From Naumannella cuiyingiana (GTDB taxonomy: Bacteria; Actinomycetota; Actinomycetes; Propionibacteriales; Propionibacteriaceae), in NCBI RefSeq assembly GCF_013408305.1, contig NZ_JACBZS010000001.1, positions 2,170,001 to 2,234,000 on the forward strand: a stretch of 64,000 nt of DNA. Direction: 5' to 3'. The notes beneath the pieces are model-generated. The model saw only the letters and a list, made by a program, of their open reading frames with translations. It had not been told where the DNA came from and did no database searches. A program made the position numbers and the translations under genes. This document shows positions 1-10,012 of the stretch, piece by piece; positions within the stretch are counted from its first letter, which is position 1, and each line of letters starts with the position of its first letter.

Positions 1-302
1 AACGCCGCGACGGGCAGCGATTTGTCGCCGATGTGACCTGCTGGCTGGACCTTTCGCCGGCCGCCGCGAGCGATGATCTTGCCGACACGATCGACTACGC
101 TGGCTTGGCGCAGGCCGTGGTGGCAGACATCGAAGGCGAGCCGCTCGACCTGCTGGAAGCTCTCGGCGCGCGGATTGCGGCGAGTTGTCTTGCCGATTCC
201 CGGGTACGCCGGGTCTCGGTGACCGTCCACAAACCGGATGTCGACATGCCGGTGCCGGTGACCGACGTCGCCGTCACGATTCAGAGGAGTGCCGATCGAT
301 GA
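1..302 (+). CDS. folB: Dihydroneopterin aldolase, C-terminal part (cut by window start)
   Basis: FolB converts 7,8-dihydroneopterin to 6-hydroxymethyl-7,8-dihydropterin and glycolaldehyde in folate synthesis. The open frame runs in from the left edge (frame from base 3), so the true start lies outside the window. What remains, about 100 residues, begins RRDGQRFVADVTCWLD, a strand typical of the family, followed by the DDLADTIDYAGLAQAV segment and the C-terminal SVTVHKP strand. The usual length is about 120 residues, so only the first ~20 are missing. Its stop overlaps the folK start (ATGA), and the two enzymes act in consecutive steps. The family assignment rests on these motifs and on folK next door. 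Confidence 0.88.
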   Translation, partial: RRDGQRFVADVTCWLDLSPAAASDDLADTIDYAGLAQAVVADIEGEPLDLLEALGARIAASCLADSRVRRVSVTVHKPDVDMPVPVTDVAVTIQRSADR

Positions 303-859
303 CCAGCCCCAATCCCTTCGCGATCGACGCCGACACGTTGAGCGGGATGAAGCCCATCCGACAGGTGGTGTTCTCGCTGGGTTCCAGCCTGGGGGACCGG
401 CAGGCGACTCTTTCCGGCGCGGTGCAGGCGCTGGAGGACACGCCCGACCTGCGGGTGGTCGACATATCGTCGGTCTATGAGACGACGCCGGTCGGCGGCG
501 GGGAGGGCGATCCCGACTTCTACAACATCGTGGTGATCGCCGACACCACGATGGAGCCGCGCACGCTGCTGGAACGCGCCAACGCGATCGAGGACGCGTT
601 CGGCCGGTCCCGCGAGGACGAGCAGAACGCGCCGCGCACCCTCGACGTGGATCTGATCATGGTCGGCAAGGACCGAGTGGACGACGACACCCTGACCCTG
701 CCGCACCCGCGCGCGCACGAGCGCGCCTTCGTGCTGGTGCCGTGGGCCGAGATCGAGCCGGCGGGCGAGCTGCCCGGTCACGGTGCGATCGCCGAACTGC
801 TGACGTCGCTGGACGCCTCCGGGGTGCGCCGGCTCGACGACGTGGAGCTGGATCGCTGA
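299..859 (+). CDS. folK: 2-amino-4-hydroxy-6-hydroxymethyldihydropteridine diphosphokinase
   Basis: HPPK transfers pyrophosphate from ATP to 6-hydroxymethyl-7,8-dihydropterin, the step after FolB. The 186-residue product has the N-terminal SLGSSLGDRQATL motif (about residues 26-38), a SSVYETTPVGG loop, and the signature RTLDVDLIMVG (about 113-123), whose two Asp residues bind magnesium in the family. ATG at 299 overlaps the folB stop, so translation is probably coupled. It carries about 16 residues before a second in-frame ATG at 347 (MKPIRQVVFSLG), which fits the family start better; the first is kept for the overlap. A DUF3180 gene follows one base after the stop. Confidence 0.95.
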   Translation: MTSPNPFAIDADTLSGMKPIRQVVFSLGSSLGDRQATLSGAVQALEDTPDLRVVDISSVYETTPVGGGEGDPDFYNIVVIADTTMEPRTLLERANAIEDAFGRSREDEQNAPRTLDVDLIMVGKDRVDDDTLTLPHPRAHERAFVLVPWAEIEPAGELPGHGAIAELLTSLDASGVRRLDDVELDR

Positions 860-860
860 G

Positions 861-1379
861 ATGACGGACCCGGGCTCGGCACCGGGCGGGCCCGAGCCGG
901 GCCCGGAGGGCGGCCGGCTGCAGCCCACGTCCACGCGGGTGCTGATCATCGCCGCGGTGCTGGGCGGGGCGGGAGCGTTCGCGCTGGGCAAGCTCGCCGA
1001 GCTGATCACCGGCGTACCCCTGCAACTGTCGTGGGCCGGCCCGGTCGCGCTGCTGGCGATCGCCGGCTGCGTCGCGGCCATCGCCATCGGCGCGTGGCGG
1101 CGGCTGCGGACCGATCGGCGGCCGGTCGAGCCCGAGCGTGCCGTCGCCCTGCTGGCGCTGGGCAAGTCCGCCGCCCTCGCCGGGGCGCTGCTGGCGGGCG
1201 GCTATCTCGTGTTCGCGCTGCTGTCGCTGGGCGCCATTGCCGCACCGGCCCCGCGACTTCGGGTGATCACCTCGCTGGTCGCCGTGGTCGGGGGAGTGGG
1301 AATCATGATCGCCGGGCTGGTGCTGGAGCGGGCCTGCCGCGTACCCGATGACGACTCAGCGAACAATCAGGAAAATTGA
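861..1379 (+). CDS. DUF3180 family membrane protein
   Basis: A 172-residue protein with a Pro/Gly-rich N-terminus (about 25 residues) and four hydrophobic segments, around residues 28-48, 56-78, 95-125 and 135-155. Size, four-segment topology and position directly after folK match DUF3180 proteins of actinobacteria, whose function is unknown. The start is one base after the folK stop, so it belongs to the folB-folK operon. The C-terminus is short, polar and acidic (DDDSANNQEN). Nothing in the sequence indicates an activity; the conserved neighbourhood is the only clue. Confidence 0.75.
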   Translation: MTDPGSAPGGPEPGPEGGRLQPTSTRVLIIAAVLGGAGAFALGKLAELITGVPLQLSWAGPVALLAIAGCVAAIAIGAWRRLRTDRRPVEPERAVALLALGKSAALAGALLAGGYLVFALLSLGAIAAPAPRLRVITSLVAVVGGVGIMIAGLVLERACRVPDDDSANNQEN

Positions 1380-1424
1380 GCCCGCACGAGGCCGAGTCGC
1401 GCTGTCGTTCGGTGAATCACGTGA

Positions 1425-1430
1425 CACAAT
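1425..1430 (+). promoter_or_regulatory. Candidate -10 element for the downstream coiled-coil gene
   Basis: CACAAT ends six bases before the GTG start at 1437. The spacing matches the leaderless -10 boxes seen elsewhere in this window. No convincing -35 hexamer is visible. Confidence 0.3.
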
Positions 1431-1436
1431 GCACTC

Positions 1437-2117
1437 GTGAGCACACCACGCAACAGTGCCCCCGCAGCCATCCGATGGACGGCGCTGGTCGTCCTTGCCG
1501 CCGGCGCGATCCTGGCCGCCGTCGCCGCGATCGGGGAGGTCTGGGTGGTCCGGGCCGGAGTCGCGATCGCGATCATCGCCGGTGCCGCCGCCCTCTGGCT
1601 CGCTGCCCGGCAGGCCCGCGCGGCCCTGAAGCGTTCGGCCGACGCGAGTCGCGAGGCAATCCGGACCGAGGTCGCCGCCCGCAGCGCCGAGCGCAAGGAT
1701 GCTCGCGAGGTGCTCGACACCATGTCGGCCTACAACGACGAGCTGGCGGCGAGCAATGACCGCCTCGAGGACCAGCGTCGCCGGGCGCACCAGGAGATCA
1801 CCGGGTTGAAGCGCCGGATCGGCAGCCTGCAGTCGGAGGTCTCCGGCCTGCGCGGCAACAACACGGCGCTGAAGATCGAGCTCGCCGACCGCATCGCCAA
1901 CCTCGAGGCGCTGCAGGACGCGCTCGTCGCCAAGGAAGCCGAGCTCGCCGAAATGCGCGGTGAGGAGCCCGGGCCGGCCGGTGCCGTGCTGGCCATCGCG
2001 GCCGCGCCGGCGACGGACGAGGACGGGGACGAGGAGCATCCGACCGTTGCCAATATGGCGGCGGTGAAGGATGCCGAGCGCGAAGCGGCGCAGCAGCCGC
2101 GGGCCCGCGAAGCCTGA
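1437..2117 (+). CDS. Membrane-anchored coiled-coil protein of unknown function
   Basis: I do not recognise this 226-residue protein. It has two predicted membrane segments close together at about residues 14-34 and 38-58. An Ala/Arg/Glu-rich stretch from about 60 to 175 with heptad-like spacing (for example NDRLEDQRRRAHQEI and LADRIANLEAL) should form a long coiled coil. An acidic, disordered tail follows. This layout suggests a cytoplasmic coiled coil tethered by an N-terminal hairpin, perhaps a scaffold or envelope-associated protein; that is inference. GTG at 1437 is chosen because it precedes the first membrane segment and follows a -10-like box. A clear intrinsic terminator follows at 2143. 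Confidence 0.7.
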   Translation: MSTPRNSAPAAIRWTALVVLAAGAILAAVAAIGEVWVVRAGVAIAIIAGAAALWLAARQARAALKRSADASREAIRTEVAARSAERKDAREVLDTMSAYNDELAASNDRLEDQRRRAHQEITGLKRRIGSLQSEVSGLRGNNTALKIELADRIANLEALQDALVAKEAELAEMRGEEPGPAGAVLAIAAAPATDEDGDEEHPTVANMAAVKDAEREAAQQPRAREA

Positions 2118-2142
2118 GCCCGTCGACCCAATTCAGCAATAG

Positions 2143-2170
2143 CTCCCGCCCACAACGGGCGGGAGTTTTT
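2143..2170 (+). terminator. Intrinsic terminator after the coiled-coil gene
   Basis: CTCCCGCCC (2143-2151) pairs perfectly with GGGCGGGAG (2157-2165) around a 5-base loop, followed directly by TTTTT. It separates the upstream unit from lsr2. Confidence 0.9.
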
Positions 2171-2184
2171 GCGTACCTTCCGAT

Positions 2185-2215
2185 TTGTGGTGGTTCGGAT
2201 GACGCGTGTTATGTT
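2185..2215 (+). promoter_or_regulatory. Candidate lsr2 promoter
   Basis: TTGTGG at 2185-2190 and TATGTT at 2210-2215 are spaced by 19 bases, giving a plausible -35/-10 pair about 48 bases before the lsr2 start and just past the preceding terminator. Confidence 0.4.
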
Positions 2216-2262
2216 TGCCGCGGACAAACGATCTCGGGGGGCTCCGAGATGGGGAGGAAAAG

Positions 2263-2592
2263 ATGGCTCAGCGTGTGCAGGTAATCCTCGAAGACGACAT
2301 CGACGGCGGCGAGGCCGCCGAGACCTTGCGATTCGGTCTCGATGGCGTCGATTACGAGATTGATCTTTCGGAGAAGAATGCTGGCAAGCTGCGCGACGCT
2401 TTGGCGCCGTGGGTTGCCCATGGTCGGCGGACCGGCGGGCGTCGCCGCACCGGCCGCTCGACGGCATCGTCCGGCTCGCGGAATTCGCGGGCCGGCGAGA
2501 TCCGCGAATGGGCCCAGGCCCAGGGCATGAAGGTCTCGGCCCGCGGGCGGATCTCCGCCGAGATCCAGGAGGCCTACGACCGCGCGCACTGA
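2263..2592 (+). CDS. lsr2: Lsr2 family nucleoid-associated protein
   Basis: Lsr2 is the H-NS-like protein of actinobacteria: it binds AT-rich DNA, bridges it and silences horizontally acquired genes. The 109-residue product has the N-terminal dimerisation strands (AQRVQVILEDDIDGGEA, then LRFGLDGVDYEIDL), a basic Gly/Ser/Arg linker, and the C-terminal DNA-binding domain. That domain holds the minor-groove RGR triplet in SARGRISAEI. ATG 2263 is chosen over an earlier in-frame start because GGGAGGAAA lies just upstream and MAQRVQ matches the family start. In Mycobacterium lsr2 also sits next to clpC. AT-richer genes in the polysaccharide locus (about 21-26 kb) would be natural targets; that is inference. 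Confidence 0.96.
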   Translation: MAQRVQVILEDDIDGGEAAETLRFGLDGVDYEIDLSEKNAGKLRDALAPWVAHGRRTGGRRRTGRSTASSGSRNSRAGEIREWAQAQGMKVSARGRISAEIQEAYDRAH

Positions 2593-2645
2593 GGCGGCGC
2601 ACAGTCTTTGGCAGTTGGAGCTCTTGAGCAGTTGGTACGCCACGG

Positions 2646-2675
2646 CGGCCGGTCCCGGACAGGGGCCGGCCGTTT
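2646..2675 (+). terminator. Probable terminator after lsr2
   Basis: An 11-bp stem (2646-2656 with 2662-2672, one T-G wobble) with a 5-base loop is followed by TTT. The U tract is short, but the stem is strong and lies 50 bases after the lsr2 stop. Confidence 0.6.
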
Positions 2676-2710
2676 GGCGTACCGACCGCCCGCGGGCGCG
2701 CCCGGTCGCG

Positions 2711-2728
2711 ATTGCGCCAAGGGCGAAC
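2711..2728 (+). promoter_or_regulatory. Candidate ClgR binding site upstream of clpC
   Basis: ATTGCGCCAAGGGCGAAC matches the Corynebacterium ClgR consensus WNNWCGCYNANRGCGWWS, as I recall it, at every position except the fourth. ClgR activates clp genes in actinobacteria, so a site about 45 bp before the candidate clpC -10 box is well placed. Confidence 0.5.
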
Positions 2729-2771
2729 GGCTCCGGCATCCGGGAACACTTCGGCGGACCGGAGCGCTCAC

Positions 2772-2777
2772 TAGACT
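2772..2777 (+). promoter_or_regulatory. Candidate clpC -10 element
   Basis: TAGACT lies 77 bases before the clpC start and downstream of the ClgR-like site. No good -35 hexamer is present at the usual distance, as expected for an activator-dependent promoter. Confidence 0.4.
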
Positions 2778-2854
2778 GTTCGTACGCTGCCGGGACCGGG
2801 CCGCCGCCGAGTGGGGCGGGCCGGAAGTCCCCCGGCAACCGATGAGGAGACCAG

Positions 2855-5398
<2,544 letters not shown>

Positions 5399-5414
5399 TC
5401 ACCGAGCGCGAGGA

Positions 5415-5449
5415 GGGCCCCGCGGAGCTGATGCTCCGCGGGGCCCTTT
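5415..5449 (+). terminator. Strong intrinsic terminator after clpC
   Basis: A perfect 13-14 bp stem (5415-5428 with 5433-5446) closes a 4-base loop (TGAT) and is followed by TTTC, 17 bases after the clpC stop. Confidence 0.92.
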
Positions 5450-5470
5450 CTCGTCCGTGGTTTGGCAAGT

Positions 5471-5518
5471 GTTTGTACCGACGTCTGCGTCAATAGTGAC
5501 GCAAACGTCGGTACAAAC
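5471..5518. repeat. 48-bp near-perfect palindrome between convergent clpC and galE
   Basis: Two 22-base arms (5471-5492 and 5497-5518) with one mismatch flank the 4-base centre ATAG. The right arm ends one base from the galE stop codon. The arms start GTTTGTACCGACGT and are clearly less GC-rich than the surroundings. No T tract follows on either strand, so it is not a standard terminator. It could be a protein-binding site, a bidirectional transcription barrier or a copy of a dispersed palindromic repeat. Confidence 0.85.
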
Positions 5519-5519
5519 C

Positions 5520-6515
5520 TCAGGAAGTGGTCGCGGACTTTGCTGCCTCGGCGGCCGCCCAGGCGCTGGCGACCATGTCATCGAGGGTGTGGCGCATCTT
5601 CCAGCCCAGATCGCGGGCGGCGAGCTGGCCGCTGGCGACGATCCGGGCCGGGTCGCCCGGGCGTCGCGGCGCGATCTCGGGCGTGAAGTCGATGCCGGTG
5701 CCCCGGGCCATCGCGGTCATGATCTCGCGCACCGACGAGCCGGTGCCGCTGCCCAGGTTGTAGACCGGCTCGAGCTGATCACCGGCCGCCAGCCGCTGGG
5801 CCGCCACCACGTGGGCCTGCGCCAGATCGGCGACGTGTAGGTAGTCGCGGACCGCGGTGCCGTCGGGGGTGGGGTAGTCGTCGCCGTTGATCATGGGGGT
5901 ACGCCCGGCGAGCAGCGCCTCGAACACCTTGGGAAAGAGGTTGTGCGGGGAGGCGTCGTGGATCTCCGGCGTACCCGATCCGACGACGTTGAAGTAGCGC
6001 AACGAGGTGTGCTGCAGCCCCGTCGCCCGCGCCGCGTCGGCCAGTAGCCATTCACCGATCAGCTTCGACTCGCCGTAGGGCGATTCGGGCCGGGTCGGCG
6101 TCTGCTCGGTGACCAGATCGGTGTCGGGGGTGCCGTAGGTGGCCGCCGAGGAGGAGAAGACGATCTTGTCGACACCCTCGTCGGCCATCGCCTGGAGCAG
6201 GCTGACCGTGCCGGTCACGTTCTGGGTGTAGGTGTGCAGCGGCCGCTCGACCGACACGCCCGCGTACTTGTAACCCGCGATGTGGATCACGCCGGCCGCG
6301 TCGTGCTCGCGCAGCGTGTCGCGGACCAGATCGGTGTCGGTGATGCTGCCGCGGACGAGCGGTACGCCGTCGGGCACGAACGCCGCGAACCCGCTCGACA
6401 GGTCATCGAGCACCACCACGCCGAGGCCGGCGTCACGCATCGCGCGGACGACATGCGCGCCGATGTAGCCGGCGCCGCCGGTGATCAGCCAGGTGTGGTT
6501 CGGATCGGGGGTCAT
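5520..6515 (-). CDS. galE: UDP-glucose 4-epimerase
   Basis: GalE interconverts UDP-glucose and UDP-galactose using tightly bound NAD. The 331-residue product has the Rossmann motif GGAGYIG near the N-terminus, the VIHIAGYKYAGVSVE loop, the SSSAATYG strand, the catalytic YGESK (YxxxK), and the RYFNVVG segment, all typical of GalE. SD-like GAGAGGAC precedes the ATG. It is transcribed towards clpC and ends one base from the 48-bp palindrome. The large polysaccharide locus begins about 1 kb away, so UDP-Gal supply to that pathway is a reasonable inference, although Leloir metabolism is equally possible. Confidence 0.94.
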   Translation of the reverse strand: MTPDPNHTWLITGGAGYIGAHVVRAMRDAGLGVVVLDDLSSGFAAFVPDGVPLVRGSITDTDLVRDTLREHDAAGVIHIAGYKYAGVSVERPLHTYTQNVTGTVSLLQAMADEGVDKIVFSSSAATYGTPDTDLVTEQTPTRPESPYGESKLIGEWLLADAARATGLQHTSLRYFNVVGSGTPEIHDASPHNLFPKVFEALLAGRTPMINGDDYPTPDGTAVRDYLHVADLAQAHVVAAQRLAAGDQLEPVYNLGSGTGSSVREIMTAMARGTGIDFTPEIAPRRPGDPARIVASGQLAARDLGWKMRHTLDDMVASAWAAAEAAKSATTS

Positions 6516-6548
6516 CGGGGTCCTCTCGGCCGTTCGGGTACGCCGGTC

Positions 6549-6602
6549 AGCCTACGGCCCGGGCGACTGTCGATCGGAGATTGAGGGTCGCTGGGGTAGA
6601 AT
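6549..6602. promoter_or_regulatory. Divergent -10 elements for galE and the Gly-rich membrane protein
   Basis: On the minus strand TAGGCT (6554-6549) lies 33 bases before the galE start. On the plus strand TAGAAT (6597-6602) lies 40 bases before the GTG at 6643. No -35 is recognisable for either. Confidence 0.4.
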
Positions 6603-6642
6603 CGCCGGGATTTCGGATCGGGGATCAACCACGGGGAGGGCC

Positions 6643-7560
6643 GTGACGGAGGAGACGAGGGACGAGGCGGACGAGATCCTCGACCGGCTCGCCAACCCTG
6701 ACGTCCTGGCACGCGGTTCGGGATGGAAGATCGCGCCGGGTCTTCTCGCGCTGGTCGCCTATGCCGCGGCCTGCGGGTGGCTGGTCGGTCCTTGGTTCGC
6801 GTTGCTGATGCTCGCCATCATCCCGCTCGGGCTCGGCATCTTCACCTGGGCGCGCCGTGCCGCGAAGGGTGGACGACGTCCGGGCCCCGTGCAGGTCGGC
6901 CTGATCGGCGTGGGGCTCGCGATGCTCGTCGCCAGTTCGGCCCTCGGCCTCGGTCTCGGCCAGGCGGCGCCGATCCCGGCGGTCGTCGCGACGCCGTCCC
7001 CGCGACCGACCCCCAGCGAGACGCCGACGCCGAGCGAATCCCCGACTCCCACCCCGACTCCGAGCCCGACTCCGAGCCCCAGCCAGACCTCGGACAACTC
7101 GGGCGGGGGCGACGACGAGGCGGATGCCGATTCCGGCACGGGCTCCGGCGGCCAGGGCGACTACGACGAGCCCGCGCCGCGGCCGCGGCAGCCGGACTCC
7201 CAGCGGTCCGACAACGGTGGCGGCGACAGCAACTCCGATGACGACAAGGGCAGCGGCGGTTCGGGCAACGGTGACGGCGGCTCGGGGAATGGCAGCGGCT
7301 CGGGCAACGGCGACGGTGGCTCCGGCAATGGTGACGGCGGCTCCGGTTCCGGCAACGGCGACGGCGGTTCGGGCAACGGCGGCGGCTCCGGTGATGGCAG
7401 CGGCGCCCCGGACCCGGGCGGCGGCGATCCCGGTCCCGGCGATGGCGGCGGGGATCCGGACCCGGGCGACGGCGGCGGAGACCCCGGCACCGGTGAGACC
7501 GGCGGGGCTGGCCCGGGCGAGCCCGGGGCCACGGACGAGATGGTGGCGCCGACTCCCTGA
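6643..7560 (+). CDS. Membrane protein with Pro/Thr/Ser linker and Gly-rich repeat tail
   Basis: I do not recognise a family. The 305-residue product starts with an acidic cytoplasmic region (about residues 1-35), then three hydrophobic segments (about 36-54, 55-72 and 85-106). A Pro/Thr/Ser stretch (about 110-150) and a low-complexity acidic Gly/Ser/Asn/Asp tail built from GSGNGDG-like units fill the rest. Proline-rich linkers of this type often cross the peptidoglycan, so the tail is probably outside the membrane. GTG 6643 follows GGGGAGGG and is preferred to an in-frame start 162 bases earlier inside the galE promoter region. It lies next to the polysaccharide locus but shares no operon with it. 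Confidence 0.75.
   Translation: MTEETRDEADEILDRLANPDVLARGSGWKIAPGLLALVAYAAACGWLVGPWFALLMLAIIPLGLGIFTWARRAAKGGRRPGPVQVGLIGVGLAMLVASSALGLGLGQAAPIPAVVATPSPRPTPSETPTPSESPTPTPTPSPTPSPSQTSDNSGGGDDEADADSGTGSGGQGDYDEPAPRPRQPDSQRSDNGGGDSNSDDDKGSGGSGNGDGGSGNGSGSGNGDGGSGNGDGGSGSGNGDGGSGNGGGSGDGSGAPDPGGGDPGPGDGGGDPDPGDGGGDPGTGETGGAGPGEPGATDEMVAPTP
7249..7410 (+). repeat. Coding minisatellite for GSGNGDG units
   Basis: Imperfect tandem repeats of about 18-21 bases, always in frame, encode the Gly/Ser/Asn/Asp tail. Such tracts can change length by slippage. Confidence 0.75.
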
Positions 7561-7567
7561 ACCCGGG

Positions 7568-8281
7568 TCAGCGCGTCAGGGCATCCAACTGGTTGGTGAG
7601 GTCGCGGTAGACGTCCTCGGTGTAGTGGAACGGCGCGAGGCCCCACTGGTGTCCCGGGCGGGCGCGGACCCGGTCCCGCGGACGGATCATCGTCAGTTCC
7701 GGCGCGGCGTCCATGATCGCGCGCTGATAGCGAAACGTCGCGGCATTCGCCGCCTCCGCCGACAGCCCGAAGCTGACCGGGGTGGGATGGTCCTCCGTGG
7801 TGATCGCGGCCCACGGCACCTGCAGGAAGACGGTCCGCCCGAGCAGATCGCGGTCGGCCAGGGCGCCGATCCAACGGGGCAGCGCGCGTGACCAGGCCGC
7901 GAAGTGCTCATCGGTCCCGTAGGCGACATGCGGCAGTCCGGCCGGGTAGAAGTCGGCGCCGATGCCCTCGATGGTCCGGGTGAACCACCCGTCCCCCGCA
8001 CGATGGGCGCCGAGCCGCTCGTCGGTGAGGTCCCACAGCACCAGGTCGACGGTGCCCGCGGCGTCCAGTTGATCAATGGCATTCCCGGCCAGGTCACCGG
8101 CGAGCATCCGGCGCTGGAAGGCGCTGTCCAGTTCGGCGTACGGCAGCGTCGAATCGGGCACCGGGCGGCCCACACTGACCAGCGACTGGCGGGCGACGTA
8201 ACCGGCCAGGCGAAACCGCTCCGGCAGGTGTTCGAATGTGTCCCGGGACACGCACGAGCCCATGATGAAGGTGCGCGTCAC
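7568..8281 (-). CDS. DUF6270-like protein of the polysaccharide locus
   Basis: The 237-residue product opens MTRTFIMGSCVSRDTFEHL; the GSCVSRD motif at residues 8-14 is the hallmark I associate with DUF6270 proteins of capsule and exopolysaccharide clusters. A later WDLTDERLG segment and a conserved GLAPFHYTEDVYRDL near the C-terminus fit the same group. The Gly-Ser-Cys and later His resemble an SGNH-like hydrolase or acyltransferase layout, but activity is not known to me. GTG 8281 overlaps the stop of the ATP-binding gene (GTGA), so the two are coupled. It is the last gene of the 5-gene unit wbuB-like GT, GT, wzm, wzt, DUF6270. Confidence 0.6.
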   Translation of the reverse strand: MTRTFIMGSCVSRDTFEHLPERFRLAGYVARQSLVSVGRPVPDSTLPYAELDSAFQRRMLAGDLAGNAIDQLDAAGTVDLVLWDLTDERLGAHRAGDGWFTRTIEGIGADFYPAGLPHVAYGTDEHFAAWSRALPRWIGALADRDLLGRTVFLQVPWAAITTEDHPTPVSFGLSAEAANAATFRYQRAIMDAAPELTMIRPRDRVRARPGHQWGLAPFHYTEDVYRDLTNQLDALTR

Positions 8282-9132
8282 GCCTCGATCTCCTGCTCGG
8301 CCGCGAACTGCGCCCGGGCATCGGCGAGCAGTTTGTCGGCCACCTCCGGCTTGTCCTGGGCGATGTTGTGCGCCCACCAGCGGTACTTTCGCGCGGTCTC
8401 GCGCGCCGGCCCGTCCGCGATCATCTCGCCGTTGTGCAACCAGATCGCGCGGGTGCAGGTGTCCTCGACCGTCTTCGCCGCGTGCGAGACGAGGAAGATC
8501 GTTCCGGCGCTCTCCCGGAGCCGCTCGATCACCTTCTGGCTGCGGTTCGCGAATGCCGCGTCGCCGGTGCCGAGGGCCTCGTCGATCAACAGGATGTGCG
8601 GGTTGTACGCCGCCGCGATCGCGAACCGCAGCCGCGCCGCCATGCCGGAGGAGTAGGTGCCCATCGGGCGCTTCAACGCGGGGCCGATGCCCGCGAGGTC
8701 GGCCACCGCCGGCATCAGAGCCTGGACCTGCGGCGGCGACATGCCCAGCGACAACAGCCCGAGCCGGATGTTGCCCTCACCGCTCAGCGAGTTGATCAAC
8801 GCGGCGTTCACCCCCAGCAACACCGGAGTCGAGGTCGAACGAACCTCACCGCTCGTCGGCGGCTCCACGCCCGCGATGATGCGCAGCAGGGTGCTCTTCC
8901 CGGAGCCGTTCTGGCCCATGATCCCGACCTGCTCGCCCTCGTGCACGGCGAACGAAACCCCCTTGACGGCGTGCACCTGGGTGGTGGGTGAGATGCCGAA
9001 CGTCCGACCGATCCGGGCCCGGATCCGGTGGCGCTTGGCCACCTGGGAAAGCGAGGTGGTCCGGCTGCTGTAGGTGACCTTGACGTTGTCCACCTCGACG
9101 GTGCGGTGCAGGCGTACGTCACGCTCGGCCAT
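8278..9132 (-). CDS. Polysaccharide ABC transporter ATP-binding protein (Wzt/TagH type)
   Basis: This subunit powers export of a lipid-linked glycan across the inner membrane. In 284 residues it has Walker A GQNGSGKST (73-81), the signature YSSGM (160-164, the variant typical of polysaccharide exporters instead of LSGGQ) and Walker B HILLIDE (179-185), with a switch His in LVSHAAKTVE. The first 50 residues are the usual leading extension of this group. It ends soon after the nucleotide-binding fold, so the C-terminal glycan-binding domain of some Wzt proteins is missing; TagH-like simple recognition is likely. It overlaps the permease gene by 14 bases. Confidence 0.92.
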   Translation of the reverse strand: MAERDVRLHRTVEVDNVKVTYSSRTTSLSQVAKRHRIRARIGRTFGISPTTQVHAVKGVSFAVHEGEQVGIMGQNGSGKSTLLRIIAGVEPPTSGEVRSTSTPVLLGVNAALINSLSGEGNIRLGLLSLGMSPPQVQALMPAVADLAGIGPALKRPMGTYSSGMAARLRFAIAAAYNPHILLIDEALGTGDAAFANRSQKVIERLRESAGTIFLVSHAAKTVEDTCTRAIWLHNGEMIADGPARETARKYRWWAHNIAQDKPEVADKLLADARAQFAAEQEIEA

Positions 9133-10012
9133 AGTTCACCTCGCCCCGCCAGAAGTAGACGAAGCCGATCAGGAACAAGACGACCGACCACGCCGCCAGG
9201 ATGATCCACGACCGCGGCTCGGGCATCGTGTCGTAGATCAACAACTTGCGCGAGATGTCGAGCACCTGGAAGGCGGGATTGATGTTCAGGATGATCTCGC
9301 CGTAAGGAAGTCGCAGCACGCGCTCGGGCCCGAACATGACGCAGGAGACGAACAACCACAGCCGGGTCACGAAGCCGATGATCTTGCGCAGGTCCGGTAT
9401 CGCGTCGGTGATCCGGGCAACGATGAAGCTCAGACCGAGGTTGAACACGGTCTGGATGGCGATCACCGCCGGGAACAGGAGCCACAGCGGGGTCGGGTAC
9501 GCCTGGGGAGGCTTCAGGATCAGGATGACCAGCAACACGATCAGGGTCGGGATCGTGCTGAACAGGTTGCGCGCGGCCAAGCCGATCAGCAGCGCCGCGC
9601 GGGGAAAGGCGAAGGCGCGGATCAGGCCCTTGTTGCTGGACACGATGCCGGCGCTCTGGTTCATGGCCCGGCCGGTATAGCCGAACATGAACACGCCGAT
9701 CAGCAGGTAGCCGACGTAGTTTGGGATGCCGCGACTGACGCCGAGGATCACCTGGAAGATCAGGTAGTACATCAGCGCGTCCAACAACGGCTGCAGAATC
9801 AGCCACAGATTGCCGAGGAGCATCCTGCCGTTCGCGGTGATCGTCTGTGCCCGCGCCTGCGCTAGCGCGAACGGCCAGCGCTGGATCAACTGCGCGATGT
9901 AGACGCCCAACGGCGGCCGACCGCCGACCGGGAGAAGGATGGGCGCCGCGCCTGCGGACCGGCGAGGCGGATCGGTCGCCAGGTCGGGCCGAACGATGTC
10001 AGCTTCGGGCAT
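9119..10012 (-). CDS. Polysaccharide ABC transporter permease (Wzm/TagG type)
   Basis: The partner membrane subunit, 297 residues from ATG 10012, has about six hydrophobic segments after an N-terminal cytoplasmic region. The amphipathic LAQARAQTITANGRMLLGNLW entry helix and a LWLILQPLLDALMYYLIF first membrane segment are family features. GGGAAAAG lies just before this ATG, and the start overlaps the preceding glycosyltransferase stop by 14 bases, so I prefer it to an in-frame start 120 bases upstream. With Wzt it defines an ABC-dependent, rather than Wzx/Wzy, polymer pathway: the chain is finished in the cytoplasm and then exported. Confidence 0.92.
   Translation of the reverse strand: MPEADIVRPDLATDPPRRSAGAAPILLPVGGRPPLGVYIAQLIQRWPFALAQARAQTITANGRMLLGNLWLILQPLLDALMYYLIFQVILGVSRGIPNYVGYLLIGVFMFGYTGRAMNQSAGIVSSNKGLIRAFAFPRAALLIGLAARNLFSTIPTLIVLLVILILKPPQAYPTPLWLLFPAVIAIQTVFNLGLSFIVARITDAIPDLRKIIGFVTRLWLFVSCVMFGPERVLRLPYGEIILNINPAFQVLDISRKLLIYDTMPEPRSWIILAAWSVVLFLIGFVYFWRGEVNYGRA

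Noticed and set aside
7249-7410. PE_PGRS-type mycobacterial protein
   Set aside because: No PE domain; the tail is GSGNGDG-like rather than GGAGG, and the N-terminus has membrane segments.
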